This document shows positions 36,458 through 45,751 of a DNA stretch of 64,000 bases, piece after piece. The position numbers and the translations under genes were made by a program. Under the pieces are notes generated by a model. It was not told the origin of the DNA and did not search any database. It saw only the letters and a list, made by a program, of their open reading frames with translations. Positions within the stretch are counted from its first letter, which is position 1; each line of letters starts with the position of its first letter. The DNA comes from Candidatus Thiodiazotropha endoloripes (GTDB lineage: Bacteria > Pseudomonadota > Gammaproteobacteria > Chromatiales > Chromatiaceae): assembly GCA_001709035.1 (NCBI GenBank), contig LVKA01000008.1:62001-126000 (forward strand), in the 5' to 3' direction.

Positions 36458-37066
36458 TTAAACCGAGAGTGCCTGCAACAGGGCCTTCAGTGCCTGCCCG
36501 CGATGGCTCAGGCTGTTCTTGGTCAGCGGCTCCAGTTGTGCCGAACTGCAGTCATGGGTGGGGACATAAAATATGGGGTCGTAGCCAAATCCGTTCTCGC
36601 CTTGCGGTTCAAAAAGAATTCGGCCCTCCCAGCTGCCCTGGCAGATGATAGGGGTCGGATCCTCTGCGTGACGCATGTAGACCATCAGGCATTGGAAGCG
36701 GGCTGTACGTTTCTCTTCCGGTATATCTTCGATACAGCTCAGCAGTTTCTGCAGATTCTCTTCATCAGAGGCCCCCGCCCCTGCAAAGCGGGCTGAGTAG
36801 ATGCCGGGTGCGCCACTCAGTGCGTCGACCTCGATACCCGAGTCGTCTGCGATGGCCGGCAGGCCACTCAGGCTCGATGCATGGCGGGCCTTCTTGATGG
36901 CGTTTTCAACAAAACTGAGACCATCTTCTATGGCGTCGGGAATATTGAAATCCTTTTGTGGCACAACGGTGATCTGTTCGCTGGCCAACAGCTGATTGAT
37001 CTCTCTGACCTTGCCCGCATTGTTACTGGCCAGTACGATCCGTTCACCTGAATGATGTCCTGTCAT
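36458..37066 (-). CDS. rdgB: Non-canonical purine NTP pyrophosphatase (RdgB/HAM1)
   Basis: The enzyme removes dITP, ITP and XTP from the nucleotide pool. The 202-residue product has the family motifs ERIVLASNNAGKVREINQLL, ENAIKKARHASSLSGLPAIADDSGIEVDAL, GAPGIYSARFAG, and ENGFGYDPIFYVPTH with SHRGQALKALL near the end. It follows rph on the same strand, a common pairing. The end of the gene lies close to the tandem repeat array. Confidence 0.95.
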   Translation of the reverse strand: MTGHHSGERIVLASNNAGKVREINQLLASEQITVVPQKDFNIPDAIEDGLSFVENAIKKARHASSLSGLPAIADDSGIEVDALSGAPGIYSARFAGAGASDEENLQKLLSCIEDIPEEKRTARFQCLMVYMRHAEDPTPIICQGSWEGRILFEPQGENGFGYDPIFYVPTHDCSSAQLEPLTKNSLSHRGQALKALLQALSV

Positions 37067-37243
37067 TTCACTCTACCTGTTTCTCTGGTTTGACTGAGCT
37101 CTGAGTGTTGTAGCGTTGGGAGTGTTTTGAGTCACTCTGGTAAACGCCATCCATGAGTCCTGAATCTTAGCTCACAACTTTTAATGACAACTTAACAGCA
37201 AGAGGCATTACAGACTCAGGGAAGCGTTGCTCATCCGCAAGCT

Positions 37244-37960
37244 TTAACCACCCAACGCTTGCTTCTGTATCTGGCAGATCTGTTGAATGCCCTGGTCTGC
37301 CAGATCCAGCATGGCGTTCAGTTCATCGCGGCTGTAGGTATCGCCTTCTGCAGTTCCCTGCACCTCGATGAATCCCTGCTTTTCATTCATCACAACATTC
37401 ATGTCGGTCTCGGCGTTGGAGTCTTCCGCGTAGTCCAGATCCAGTACGGGGGTGCCCTGGTATATGCCCACCGAGACTGAGGCCACCATGTTCAGCAGCG
37501 GGCTCTGCTCCAGCAGTCCGGCAGCACGGGTATGCTCAATGGCATCGACCAGCGCGACACAGGCTCCGGTGATGGAGGCGGTTCGGGTGCCGCCATCGGC
37601 CTGGATGACATCGCAGTCCAGGGTGATGGTTCTTTCACCCAACGCTTTCAGGTCCACGGCGGCACGCAGCGAGCGTCCGATCAGTCGCTGTATCTCCTGG
37701 GTTCTGCCGCTCTGCTTGCCCCGGGCAGCTTCACGACCCATGCGATCGGTGGTCGACCTGGGCAGCATGCCATACTCGGCGGTGATCCAGCCTTGACCGG
37801 CGCCTTTGAGAAACCTGGGTACGGATTCATCGACACTGGCGGTACAGAGTACCTGGGTGTCGCCAAAGCAGACCAGAACGGATCCTTCAGCATGCTTGGT
37901 GAAGTTACGGGTAATGCTGATCTCTCTCAGCTGATCGGGTTGGCGTCCGGAAGGTCTCAT
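37244..37960 (-). CDS. rph: Ribonuclease PH
   Basis: This phosphate-dependent 3'-5' exoribonuclease trims tRNA 3' ends. The 238-residue product starts [43 protein letters not shown], with [40 protein letters not shown] (phosphate-binding Arg region), [19 protein letters not shown] and [19 protein letters not shown]. It is the first gene of the rph-rdgB pair; the 177-base gap between them includes A+T-rich DNA. Confidence 0.97.
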   Translation of the reverse strand: MRPSGRQPDQLREISITRNFTKHAEGSVLVCFGDTQVLCTASVDESVPRFLKGAGQGWITAEYGMLPRSTTDRMGREAARGKQSGRTQEIQRLIGRSLRAAVDLKALGERTITLDCDVIQADGGTRTASITGACVALVDAIEHTRAAGLLEQSPLLNMVASVSVGIYQGTPVLDLDYAEDSNAETDMNVVMNEKQGFIEVQGTAEGDTYSRDELNAMLDLADQGIQQICQIQKQALGG

Positions 37961-38120
37961 GTCGCTCCTTAAGGAATTGAAGGCAATTGTGATTGTCGGG
38001 TGCGCTATTATGGTTGAATGGTTTGGAGATGTCAGCCTAGTTGCTATTGGTCAGGCAATCAAATGGTTTACTCTATGTGAATGGTTTTAGTCGAAGCCCG
38101 GAGATGAGGAAGATTAAGTT

Positions 38121-38813
38121 TTAAGTCAGTCTGAATTGATCCGAGTTTGAAATATTCTTGATCAGGTCAGCGTGATCGTTGCCCGGGCTGTTCACGGCAC
38201 GGCTGACCGGGTAGTGATCAACCTCACCGGGCGGTGCCGGTCTCAGCAGGGGCAGCAGTTGCTCCTTGGTCTGTACCTGGGGATCCAGCCAGCAGTCGAA
38301 ATCCTCAGGTTTGAGAATGATCGGCATGCGGTCGTGAATCGGCGCCACATCCTGATTGGCTTCGCCGACCAGGATGGTGCAGGAGTCGATCTCCCGGCCG
38401 GATTTATCCTGCCAGTGTTCATAAAGACCGGCCAGGGCAAACAGGGGTTGGCTGGTCGGGCGGAAGCAGTAGGGCTGCTTGATGTTGTTCTCCTTTTTCC
38501 ACTCGAAAAAGCCGCTGCAGGGAATCAGGCAGCGTCGGTATTTGAAGGCGGCCCGGTAGGCCGGTTTGTTGTCCACCGTCTCGGCCCGGGCGTTGATCGT
38601 TTTGTAGCCGATCTTTTCATCCTTGGCCCAGAAGGGGATCAGCCCCCAATGAAAACCGCCCAGCACTCGCTCTCCGTTCGGTGCCGCCACCGCGAGGATA
38701 TCCTGGGAAGGTGCGATATTGTATCTGGGCTTGAGCTCGATGGCTGTGGCTTCCAGGGAGAAGTAGCCTTCAAGCTCATCCATCTTTACATCGAGGTAGA
38801 ATCTGCCGCACAC
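38121..38813 (-). CDS. SRAP-domain protein (HMCES/YedK family)
   Basis: The 230-residue protein has the catalytic Cys directly after Met (MCGRFYLDV), then PRYNIAPSQDILAV, WGLIPFWAKDEKIGYKTINARAETV, CLIPCSGFFEWKK and the conserved His in APIHDRMPIIL. YedK/HMCES proteins form a stable thiazolidine crosslink to abasic sites in single-stranded DNA and protect them. It is complete. The stop of the next upstream gene and a repeat copy lie just before the start. Confidence 0.93.
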   Translation of the reverse strand: MCGRFYLDVKMDELEGYFSLEATAIELKPRYNIAPSQDILAVAAPNGERVLGGFHWGLIPFWAKDEKIGYKTINARAETVDNKPAYRAAFKYRRCLIPCSGFFEWKKENNIKQPYCFRPTSQPLFALAGLYEHWQDKSGREIDSCTILVGEANQDVAPIHDRMPIILKPEDFDCWLDPQVQTKEQLLPLLRPAPPGEVDHYPVSRAVNSPGNDHADLIKNISNSDQFRLT

Positions 38814-38832
38814 AGTGAAATCCTGGATTAGG

Positions 38833-38846
38833 GTTAACAGGCCCTA
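38833..38846 (+). repeat. Interspersed repeat, copy 5
   Basis: GTTAACAGGCCCTA is followed by G rather than A. Its CTA (38844-38846) is, on the reverse strand, the TAG stop of the HerA-like ATPase gene. TAGGG just upstream can pair with CCCTA across eight bases. Confidence 0.85.
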
Positions 38847-40325
38847 GCCTTTCCCCATGATCGATCCGAGTATGCCGCGAATGATCTGCTTGCCCAGCCT
38901 GGAACCGATCGCCCGGGCGATCGATTTGGCAAACGCCTCACCAACTCCTTGTTTTCTTGAACCGCCGCTGCGACGCTTGCTGCTTTTGGCCTGCTTCTCC
39001 TGCTCCTCGGATCTGGCCTGCTCCTCGCGACGCTTGATCAGCTCCTCTTCCCGTTTTTTCAGCAGTTCATAGGCGGACTCCCGATCGACCGTCTCGCCAT
39101 ATTTGGATTTCACCGGCGAGCGACCGATGATCTTTTTACGTTCCGCTTCACTGACCGGACCGAACTGGGAGCAGGGTGGGGACATCAGGGTCTTCTCCAC
39201 TATGCTCGGCACACCCTTTTCGTCCAAGGTGGAGATCAACGCTTCACCGACCCCCAGGTTACTGATCATCTCCTCGGTGTCGAAGGCCGGGTTCTCACGG
39301 AAGGTCTCGGCCGCCGCTTTGACCGCTTTTCTGTCCTTCGGGGTGAAGGCCCGCAGGGCGTGCTGAATGCGGTTACCCAACTGACCGATGACCTGATCCG
39401 GCACATCGTTGGGATACTGGGTGACAAAAAACACCCCGACCCCCTTGGAGCGAATCAGTCGCACCACCTGGGTGATCTTCTCCAGCAGCGCCTTCGGCGC
39501 ATGGCTGAACAGCAGGTGGGCTTCGTCGAAAAAGAACACCAGTTTCGGCAGGTCCGCATCACCCCGTTCCGGCAGCTCTTCCATCAGTTCGGAGAGCAGC
39601 CAAAGCAGAAAGGTGGCGTAGATGCGGGGTGAATGATAGAGGGTGGTTGCATCGAGAATACTCACCACTCCCCGGCCGGAGAAGTCGTTCTGCATCAGAT
39701 CCTCGATGTGCAGTGCCGGTTCGCCAAAGAAGATCTCACCGCCCGCCTCCTCCAGGGTCAGCAAGCGTCGCAGAATGGCCGTGACGCTCTGCCGGGAGAC
39801 CCGGCCATATTCCCGTTCGAGATCCTTGGCGTTGTCCGCAACCCAGTTGAGCATGGCACGCAGATCCTTCAGATCGAGCAGCAGCAGCCCTTCATCGTCC
39901 GCCAGGCTGAATGCGATCTGCAGTACGCCCTCCTGGGTCTCGTTGAGTTCCAGCAGATTGGCCAGCAGAGTCGGGCCCATTTCCGAGACCGTCGTCCGAA
40001 CCGAATGTCCCTGTTTGCCGAACACATCCCAGAAGAGCACCGGGCAGGGCTCGAAGTTGTGCGCTTCAATCTTGATATAGTCGAGCCGTTCAGTGATCTT
40101 TGGGTGAGCCTTGCCGGCGCCGGCAAGACCGGAGAGATCGCCTTTTACATCCGCGGTAAATACCGGTACGCCGAGGCGGGAGAAGGATTCCGCCAAGACC
40201 TGCAGGGTTACGGTTTTACCGGTTCCAGTGGCCCCGGTGATCAGACCGTGACGGTTCGCCATCCCGGCGTTGAGCAGTATCTGTCGATCACCATTACCAC
40301 CGAGCAGAATGTTATTGTTGGTCAT
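38844..40325 (-). CDS. HerA-like/DUF853 AAA ATPase
   Basis: The 493-residue protein has Walker A ITGATGTGKTVTLQVLAESF, VFTADVKGDLSGLAGAG after it, and Walker B LPKLVFFFDEAHLLFSHAP followed by VRLIRSKGVGVFFVTQYPNDVPDQV. These match DUF853 (HerA C-terminal helicase-like) proteins. A charged helical segment (residues about 415-455) precedes a C-terminal tail SIARAIGSRLGKQIIRGILGSIMGKG. A NurA nuclease is not encoded nearby. The biological role is uncertain. The stop lies in a repeat copy. Confidence 0.9.
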   Translation of the reverse strand: MTNNNILLGGNGDRQILLNAGMANRHGLITGATGTGKTVTLQVLAESFSRLGVPVFTADVKGDLSGLAGAGKAHPKITERLDYIKIEAHNFEPCPVLFWDVFGKQGHSVRTTVSEMGPTLLANLLELNETQEGVLQIAFSLADDEGLLLLDLKDLRAMLNWVADNAKDLEREYGRVSRQSVTAILRRLLTLEEAGGEIFFGEPALHIEDLMQNDFSGRGVVSILDATTLYHSPRIYATFLLWLLSELMEELPERGDADLPKLVFFFDEAHLLFSHAPKALLEKITQVVRLIRSKGVGVFFVTQYPNDVPDQVIGQLGNRIQHALRAFTPKDRKAVKAAAETFRENPAFDTEEMISNLGVGEALISTLDEKGVPSIVEKTLMSPPCSQFGPVSEAERKKIIGRSPVKSKYGETVDRESAYELLKKREEELIKRREEQARSEEQEKQAKSSKRRSGGSRKQGVGEAFAKSIARAIGSRLGKQIIRGILGSIMGKG

Positions 40326-40523
40326 GTTGCTGGTCCTGAGATAGTTGACAAAGATTTACCTTCAGTACTGGTCTATCTTCGGGTTTGGGGTAGACTCTGT
40401 GAAGCATACCGCCTTTGATAATCGCTATACTTATACGCTGATGACAATTCATTGATCAAGCGGGATTGTGATTTCTTTTATGGCTCAACAACGACAACCT
40501 TGTGGTTCGCGGGGGATATAACA

Positions 40524-40916
40524 ATGATGGAATTGGTTCAACAATTGATTTCGGGCGCCGGTGTCAGTCAAGAGCAGGCTGAGGGTGGCGCCGGACTGCT
40601 GTTCGGTCTGGTGAAAGATCAGCTCTCTTCCGGAGACTTCAGTCAGGTCACGAATGCGGTCCCCGGGATCGAGTCTCTGATCGATGCTGCCCCCAGTGAA
40701 GACTCCGGTGGTCTGGGTGGCTTGCTTGGTGGCGTGGCCTCTGCAATCGGTGGTGAGCAGCTGGGTAATATGGCATCGCTGGCGAGCGGTTTTTCCAAAC
40801 TCGACCTGGATGCGGGGATGATCGGCAAGTTCGTTCCCATCGTACTCTCATTTCTGCAATCACAAGGTGGCGACGGGCTATCCGGTCTGGTAGCCAAGGT
40901 TCTGCAAGGGGATTGA
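40524..40916 (+). CDS. DUF2780-like protein
   Basis: The 130-residue product has VQQLISGAGVSQEQAEGGAGLLFGLVKDQLSSGDFSQV, a Gly-rich middle (GGLGGLLGGVASAIGGEQLG) and GMIGKFVPIVLSFLQSQGGDGLSGLVAKVLQG, as in DUF2780. No signal peptide is clear. The ATG at 40524 has GGGGGA at about eight bases, and the longer frame from 40452 is not supported. It is followed by ypfJ after 10 bases, likely an operon. Function unknown. Confidence 0.8.
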   Translation: MMELVQQLISGAGVSQEQAEGGAGLLFGLVKDQLSSGDFSQVTNAVPGIESLIDAAPSEDSGGLGGLLGGVASAIGGEQLGNMASLASGFSKLDLDAGMIGKFVPIVLSFLQSQGGDGLSGLVAKVLQGD

Positions 40917-40926
40917 GGGACAGCTC

Positions 40927-41847
40927 ATGCGCTGGCGCGGACAACGACAAAGCAGCAATGTGGAAGATCGCCGGGGAATGCGTTCCTCTTCACCCCTGGG
41001 CTTGGGGGGCGGCGGTGGCGGACTGCTCAATCTGCTGCCAATGGTATTCAAACTGTTTGGTGTTAAAGGCGGTATCGTCGCGGTTCTGGCAATCGGCGCC
41101 TATGGTCTGCTGAGCGGTAATCTGGGCAGCATGCTGGGTGGCGGCTCCGGTGGTGAGAATCTCTCCACCGGTGGTGGTCAGCCGGTCAAGCAGAGTGCGC
41201 AAGAGCAGGAGCTGGTGCAGTTCGTCTCTGTGGTGCTGGCCGACACGGAGGATACCTGGCATCAGCTGTTCCGCAAGATGGGCTCCACATACAAGGAGCC
41301 CGATCTGGTACTGTTCCGTGGCGCCACCAAGACAGCCTGTGGCTTCGGCCAGGCGGCGATGGGTCCTTTCTACTGTCCGGGTGACCAGAAAGTCTATATC
41401 GACCTCAGCTTCTTTGATGATCTGAAAAAACGTTTCAAGGCACCGGGTGATTTTGCCCAGGCCTATGTGATTGCCCATGAAGTGGGTCACCATGTGCAAA
41501 CCCTGTTGGGGATCTCGCAAAAGGTGCATAAGGCCAAGGCGTCACTGAGTGAAGTGGCGGGCAACAAGCTGTCGGTTCGTCAGGAGTTGCAGGCGGACTG
41601 TTTTGCCGGGATCTGGGCCTTCAATGCCGATCGATCCCGTCAGTTACTTGAGTCCGGGGATATCGAAGAGGGGCTGACCGCCGCCAGTGCCATCGGTGAT
41701 GATCGATTGCAGAAACAGTCTAAGGGGTATGTCAGCCCGGACTCCTTTACCCATGGGAGTTCAGCCCAACGTGTGAAGTGGTTTCAGGTGGGCTTTAAGA
41801 ACGGTGACCTGAAAAAGTGCGACACCTTTGCCGCAAACCAGTTGTGA
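40927..41847 (+). CDS. ypfJ: Neutral zinc metallopeptidase, YpfJ family
   Basis: The 306-residue product starts MRWRGQRQSSNVEDRRG, with a Gly-rich stretch and one membrane helix (GGIVAVLAIGAYGLLSGNLG). A putative zinc peptidase domain follows: FRGATKTACGFGQAAMGPFYCPGDQKVYIDLSFFDDL, HExxH in YVIAHEVGHHVQTLLGI, and RQELQADCFAGIWAF as the third ligand region. The family (PF04228) is an inner-membrane-anchored protease of unknown substrate. Confidence 0.93.
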   Translation: MRWRGQRQSSNVEDRRGMRSSSPLGLGGGGGGLLNLLPMVFKLFGVKGGIVAVLAIGAYGLLSGNLGSMLGGGSGGENLSTGGGQPVKQSAQEQELVQFVSVVLADTEDTWHQLFRKMGSTYKEPDLVLFRGATKTACGFGQAAMGPFYCPGDQKVYIDLSFFDDLKKRFKAPGDFAQAYVIAHEVGHHVQTLLGISQKVHKAKASLSEVAGNKLSVRQELQADCFAGIWAFNADRSRQLLESGDIEEGLTAASAIGDDRLQKQSKGYVSPDSFTHGSSAQRVKWFQVGFKNGDLKKCDTFAANQL

Positions 41848-41881
41848 CTGAATGCTCGCGAGTCGATGAGGAGTAGATGAA

Positions 41882-42169
41882 ATGGGGATAATTTCTTGGG
41901 TGATTCTGGGGCTGATTGCCGGTGCACTGGCCAAGTGGCTGATGCCGGGCAAGGATGGCGGTGGCATTTTCGTTACCATGCTGCTGGGTATCGCCGGCGC
42001 TCTGGTAGGCGGTTACATCGGTGAATTTCTGGGGATTGGCAACCCAGGTGGATTGAGTCTCAGCAATATCCTCAGCGCGACGGCAGGCGCCTTCCTGATT
42101 CTTTTTGCTTATCGGCTGGTCAAGCAGTCGGGGGGTGAGTCGGCTGAGGGATCGACCGGGGAAGAGTGA
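41882..42169 (+). CDS. GlsB/YeaQ/YmgE-family stress-response membrane protein
   Basis: The 95-residue protein has three hydrophobic segments with Gly repeats: IISWVILGLIAGALAKWLMPGKDGGG, TMLLGIAGALVGGYIGEFLG and ILSATAGAFLILFAYRLV. This is the transglycosylase-associated protein family. It was probably co-transcribed with ypfJ. The role is in envelope stress; the mechanism is unknown. Confidence 0.88.
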   Translation: MGIISWVILGLIAGALAKWLMPGKDGGGIFVTMLLGIAGALVGGYIGEFLGIGNPGGLSLSNILSATAGAFLILFAYRLVKQSGGESAEGSTGEE

Positions 42170-42201
42170 TCCGACGACCGGCTTGAGCTGAAGATTTCAG
42201 C

Positions 42202-43089
42202 TCACTCCTCATCCAGGTCGTCGACCATCTTGCGCAGATCCTGGATCGCCTGACTGACATCGACACTCTCTTCGGGGTGATCCAGGATGCCCCGGTTCTT
42301 TTTCGCCAGTGACATACTGAAATCGGCAGGCGTCAGCTTGGCCTCACTCGCCCGCCAGCGCAGAGCAACCACTGTGACGTTATCGCTCTCTGGGTTGCTT
42401 TTTGTCTCGGCCTGTTTGGCAAGATCACTGATATTGTTCAGCAGTGGCGCGCTGTTTTTATAGAGGTTGTCCACCATCGGCCGTTCCGGCAGGGGGCCCC
42501 AGAAACCATCGCTGCAGAGCAACACCACATCACCCTGTTTCAGATCATGGGGGCCGCTGAGTTCGGCAACCGGCCGGTTGCTGTTACCACCCAGGCAGCG
42601 GGTGACGTAGTTGCGAAATTTGTGGGTATGCACCTGAGCTGCGGAGATCAATCCCTGCTGGCGCAGATGTTCCACATAGGAGTGGTCATCGGTGCGCAGA
42701 TGGATCACGCCGTCACGCATGATGTAGAGACGGCTGTCGCCGATGTGCGCCCAGTAGGCGGTGTCTTCCTGTACCAGGCAGAGCACGCCGGTTGTGCGGG
42801 GTTCGATGGGGGGCTCCTGGCGATCGCCGAAGGCGGTGATCTGCTGGTGGCTCATCTCCATCAATCCGGAGAGAAAAAAGCGTGGATTGGAGATCGGTTT
42901 GCGGCTGGTGAGGAAGGCCTTGCGGGCGTTATCCATGAGGATTTGCGCCGCCATCTCCCCTTTGGGATGGCCGCCCATACCGTCGGCCAGGGCCAGCAGA
43001 ATGGCATCCGGGGCCTCCATGATCAGACAGCGGTCCTGGTTCATGGAGCGATTGCCGATCAGGCTGCATTGAGCGGTTTCATACTTCAC
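42202..43089 (-). CDS. PP2C-family Ser/Thr protein phosphatase
   Basis: The 295-residue protein has the PP2C metal-binding motifs: RSMNQDRCLI, LLALADGMGGHPKGEMAAQI, YWAHIGDSRLYIMRDGVIHLRTDDHS, VVLLCSDGFWGPLPE and SDNVTVVALRW. It would remove phosphate from Ser/Thr in proteins with Mn or Mg ions. The start overlaps the kinase stop by four bases, so the two opposed activities are made together. A C-terminal 40-residue extension is acidic. Confidence 0.93.
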   Translation of the reverse strand: MKYETAQCSLIGNRSMNQDRCLIMEAPDAILLALADGMGGHPKGEMAAQILMDNARKAFLTSRKPISNPRFFLSGLMEMSHQQITAFGDRQEPPIEPRTTGVLCLVQEDTAYWAHIGDSRLYIMRDGVIHLRTDDHSYVEHLRQQGLISAAQVHTHKFRNYVTRCLGGNSNRPVAELSGPHDLKQGDVVLLCSDGFWGPLPERPMVDNLYKNSAPLLNNISDLAKQAETKSNPESDNVTVVALRWRASEAKLTPADFSMSLAKKNRGILDHPEESVDVSQAIQDLRKMVDDLDEE

Positions 43090-44015
43090 GAGATCGCCCT
43101 CTTCTCATCGAACAGCTCGGAGAGCGAACTTTCCGATTCGATCGGATTATTGCTCTGCAGTGCCTCCAGCAGTTCCTTGGCATTTTGCGGGCGCTTCTCG
43201 TAACCGATCTCCATCGCCCAGTCGATCGCTTCCAGCATCGCGGCCGGGTAGCGTCGGCGATAGATACGTGCGGCGGGCTTCAATTTCTCTTTGGCGTGTC
43301 GTTCGATGGCCGAGGGTGGCGCCTTGCCGTCGAGACAGGCGCGCATGCTGGCTCCGATGGCATAGACATCACTCCAGGGGCCGACATTGCCGGATTGGTA
43401 ATACTGCTCGACTGGTGAGAAGCCGGTGGTCACCACCCGGCCTGTACGGGTACCCTCATTGCGCACTTCATGGACCGCGCCGAAATCGAGCAGCAGCGGG
43501 TTGCCCCCGGTGCGCAGATGGATATTGCTCGGCTTGATGTCGAGGTGCAGCAGATTGCGTGAATGGATCTGACTCAGCGCATCGAGGATCGGCGGAAACA
43601 CCGTCATGATAAAGCGGGTACTCAGACTGCCGCTGCGCTTTTTGATGTAGCTGGCCAGGTTTTTACCCCGTTCGTGGTCCATTACCAGGTAGCCGGTGTT
43701 GTTGGCCAGGAAGAAGCCTCTCACCTGGACGATATTGGGATGACGCAGCGAGGCCAGTACCTTCGCCTCCTGATAGAACAGGCGCAGACTGCGGTTGAAG
43801 TTGTCGACCTGTTTCTCTTCAAGGGGCACCACCTTGCCGTTGCTGGCGCGGCGGGCAAGCTTTTTCGGCAGGAACTCCTTGATGATCACCTCATCCTGGG
43901 TATCTTCATCCTCAGCAAGATAGATCAGACTGAAGCCACCGCTGGCGACCACTTTCATGATCACATAACAGTCAATTTCAGTGCCTTCCGGCATGCTGTC
44001 TCGAAGCTTATCCAT
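43086..44015 (-). CDS. Eukaryotic-like Ser/Thr protein kinase
   Basis: The 309-residue kinase has a Gly loop (VASGGFSLIYLAEDEDTQDEVIIKEFLP, Lys in IIKE), a catalytic loop LLHLDIKPSNIHL (Asp), a DFG motif LLDFGAVHEV and the activation region TTGFSPVEQYYQSGNVGPWSDVYAIGA. The HRD arginine is replaced (HLD), as in several bacterial kinases. No membrane helix or sensor domain follows the catalytic domain. The gene is coupled to the downstream phosphatase. It may regulate a cellular process by reversible phosphorylation; the targets are unknown, and no type VI secretion or FHA-domain genes are in the window. Confidence 0.92.
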   Translation of the reverse strand: MDKLRDSMPEGTEIDCYVIMKVVASGGFSLIYLAEDEDTQDEVIIKEFLPKKLARRASNGKVVPLEEKQVDNFNRSLRLFYQEAKVLASLRHPNIVQVRGFFLANNTGYLVMDHERGKNLASYIKKRSGSLSTRFIMTVFPPILDALSQIHSRNLLHLDIKPSNIHLRTGGNPLLLDFGAVHEVRNEGTRTGRVVTTGFSPVEQYYQSGNVGPWSDVYAIGASMRACLDGKAPPSAIERHAKEKLKPAARIYRRRYPAAMLEAIDWAMEIGYEKRPQNAKELLEALQSNNPIESESSLSELFDEKRAIS

Positions 44016-44397
44016 TCAGGTTTGTCTCGGCTGGTTTGCTATCCGTCATCTCACTGATTATAAGGCCTTTTAATAGAATTACTCCCATTCTCACCGGATT
44101 TGTGCCCTGCCGGTCGGTGAAAAAGTGATTTTCATCAAAAAATTCTTATGCCGGGGGAGACAGACAGCACCAGCAATAGTGTCCAGTTCCAGATAGCGGC
44201 CCAATCGCTGAAATCTGAAATCTTTTGCCGTCGAAAGGCGATTTTTTTAACCCAAATCACAGCAGATCGCTTATGATAGATGAGTTACAACCACTTGGCC
44301 GGGTGCCAATTAAAGCCACTGGATCCATCCAATCCGATCCGGCAGGATCCGGGCCAGGCCACCAGCCGTATCAACCAGAAAGATCAGGCAGACCAAT
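44016..44397. other. Divergent intergenic region between kinase and yicC
   Basis: No gene is seen. The region should hold the two divergent promoters. A bulged stem TCACCGG/CCGGTCGGTGA near 44092-44120 is present, with AAAAAG after it. Confidence 0.4.
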
Positions 44398-45264
44398 ATG
44401 ATCAGCAGTATGACCGCCTTCGCAAGGGAAGAGTATCGAGGTGAACTGGGCAATATGAGCTGGGAGATCCGCTCAGTCAATCACCGCTACCTGGAGGCTT
44501 TTCTGCGTTTGCCTGAAGAGCTCAGGGCCCTGGAGCCGAACATCAGGGAGCGTCTCAACCATCGCCTCGGGCGGGGAAAACTCGATGTCAGTCTGAAATA
44601 TAAGGCGGGCACGAGTGACGATGCCTCACTGTGCATCAACCAGCGCCTGGTCGCGCAGCTGATCGATGCGGATCAACAGCTGGCCGATCTGATCGAATTG
44701 GATCCCAGCATGCGCTCCGGCGATCTGCTGCGCTGGCCTGGTGTGCTGGAAGAAGAAGAGCGGGACTTCACGCCGGTTAAGACCCAGGCGATGCAACTTT
44801 TGGAGACCGCCCTCGACAGCCTGATCGACAACCGGTTGCGGGAAGGGCAGCGGTTGGGTGAGATCATCGGCTTGCGCTGCGATGCCCTGGCCTCGGAAGT
44901 GGGTCGGGTGAGGGGCTTGATGCCGGATGTGCTGGAGTCGGTACGCAACCGGATCAAAGACCGCCTCAATGAAGTGATGGAAGAGCTGGATGAAGCCCGG
45001 GTCGAGCAGGAGATGGTGCTGTTGGCCCAACGCCTCGATGTGGATGAAGAGCTGGATCGCCTCGAAACCCATATCGAAGAGGTGAGAAGGGTGCTGGAAT
45101 CCGATGAGCCGATCGGACGACGTCTCGATTTTCTGATGCAGGAACTCAACCGGGAAGCCAACACCCTTACCTCCAAATCGAATAGTGTCGAGGTGACCCG
45201 TTCGGCGGTGGAGATGAAGGTGCTGATCGAACAGATGCGCGAGCAGGTGCAGAATTTAGAGTAA
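44398..45264 (+). CDS. yicC: YicC-family endoribonuclease
   Basis: The 288-residue protein begins MISSMTAFAREEYRGELGNMSWEIRSVNHRYLEAFLRLPEELR, the typical YicC N-terminus, and has GRGKLDVSLKY, LLRWPGVLEEEE, LREGQRLGEIIGLRCDAL and a C-terminal DUF1732 part with IGRRLDFLMQELNREANTLTSKSNSVEVTRSAVEMKVLIEQMREQVQNLE. The family has been shown in E. coli to be an endoribonuclease that acts on small RNAs. gmk, which often follows yicC, is 12 kb away here. Confidence 0.94.
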   Translation: MISSMTAFAREEYRGELGNMSWEIRSVNHRYLEAFLRLPEELRALEPNIRERLNHRLGRGKLDVSLKYKAGTSDDASLCINQRLVAQLIDADQQLADLIELDPSMRSGDLLRWPGVLEEEERDFTPVKTQAMQLLETALDSLIDNRLREGQRLGEIIGLRCDALASEVGRVRGLMPDVLESVRNRIKDRLNEVMEELDEARVEQEMVLLAQRLDVDEELDRLETHIEEVRRVLESDEPIGRRLDFLMQELNREANTLTSKSNSVEVTRSAVEMKVLIEQMREQVQNLE

Positions 45265-45265
45265 C

Positions 45266-45287
45266 CCGGTTTGTAACCGGCTTTTTT
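45266..45287 (+). terminator. Rho-independent terminator of yicC
   Basis: CCGGTT and AACCGG form a 6-bp stem with loop TGT, followed by CTTTTTT, starting two bases after the yicC stop. Confidence 0.85.
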
Positions 45288-45751
45288 CTGTGCCTGGTTT
45301 GCCAGCATGAACGTGCTATTTGCTTCAGTTGCTCACAGCTACAAAGCCCTTGGAAGGTTAACCTAAGATCTATCTGGACGGTTTTTTCAATGGATCCCAG
45401 CTCCTAACAGAGGTCAATTGGTTGGCAGAGCGTGCGGAGTTGTCAGCCACATCCGCTTATGCCAAGCCAGTGTGAAAAGGGATTGGCTGGGAGCGAGATA
45501 TTTCCTTTAGGAATTGCGTGTTTTCTTTGTTACATCAACTGCCTATTATCTTTCTAACAGTTAAGTTTTAATCGATTTGTTATCTGGCGTCGGTGTGTGA
45601 ATCGAAGTTCACATCAGCTTGATTGATGAACTGACCAGATCGCATTCAATCCCACCAGCAGACCAATTTGTACAAACGGTTATGTTTACTCTTGGGTTGG
45701 ACTCCATTGACCGATTAACTCAGAGATCATGCCGACGGAGTGACCACAGCC
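45288..45751. other. Intergenic region before folE, no gene seen
   Basis: No gene is visible. The right part (45530-45680) is A+T-rich and probably carries the folE promoter. An AGGTTAACCTAA at 45356 is only a distant likeness to the interspersed repeat. Confidence 0.4.

Noticed and set aside
45356-45368. AGGTTAACCTAA as another repeat copy
   Set aside because: It lacks the AGGCCC half and is only a partial likeness to the repeat.
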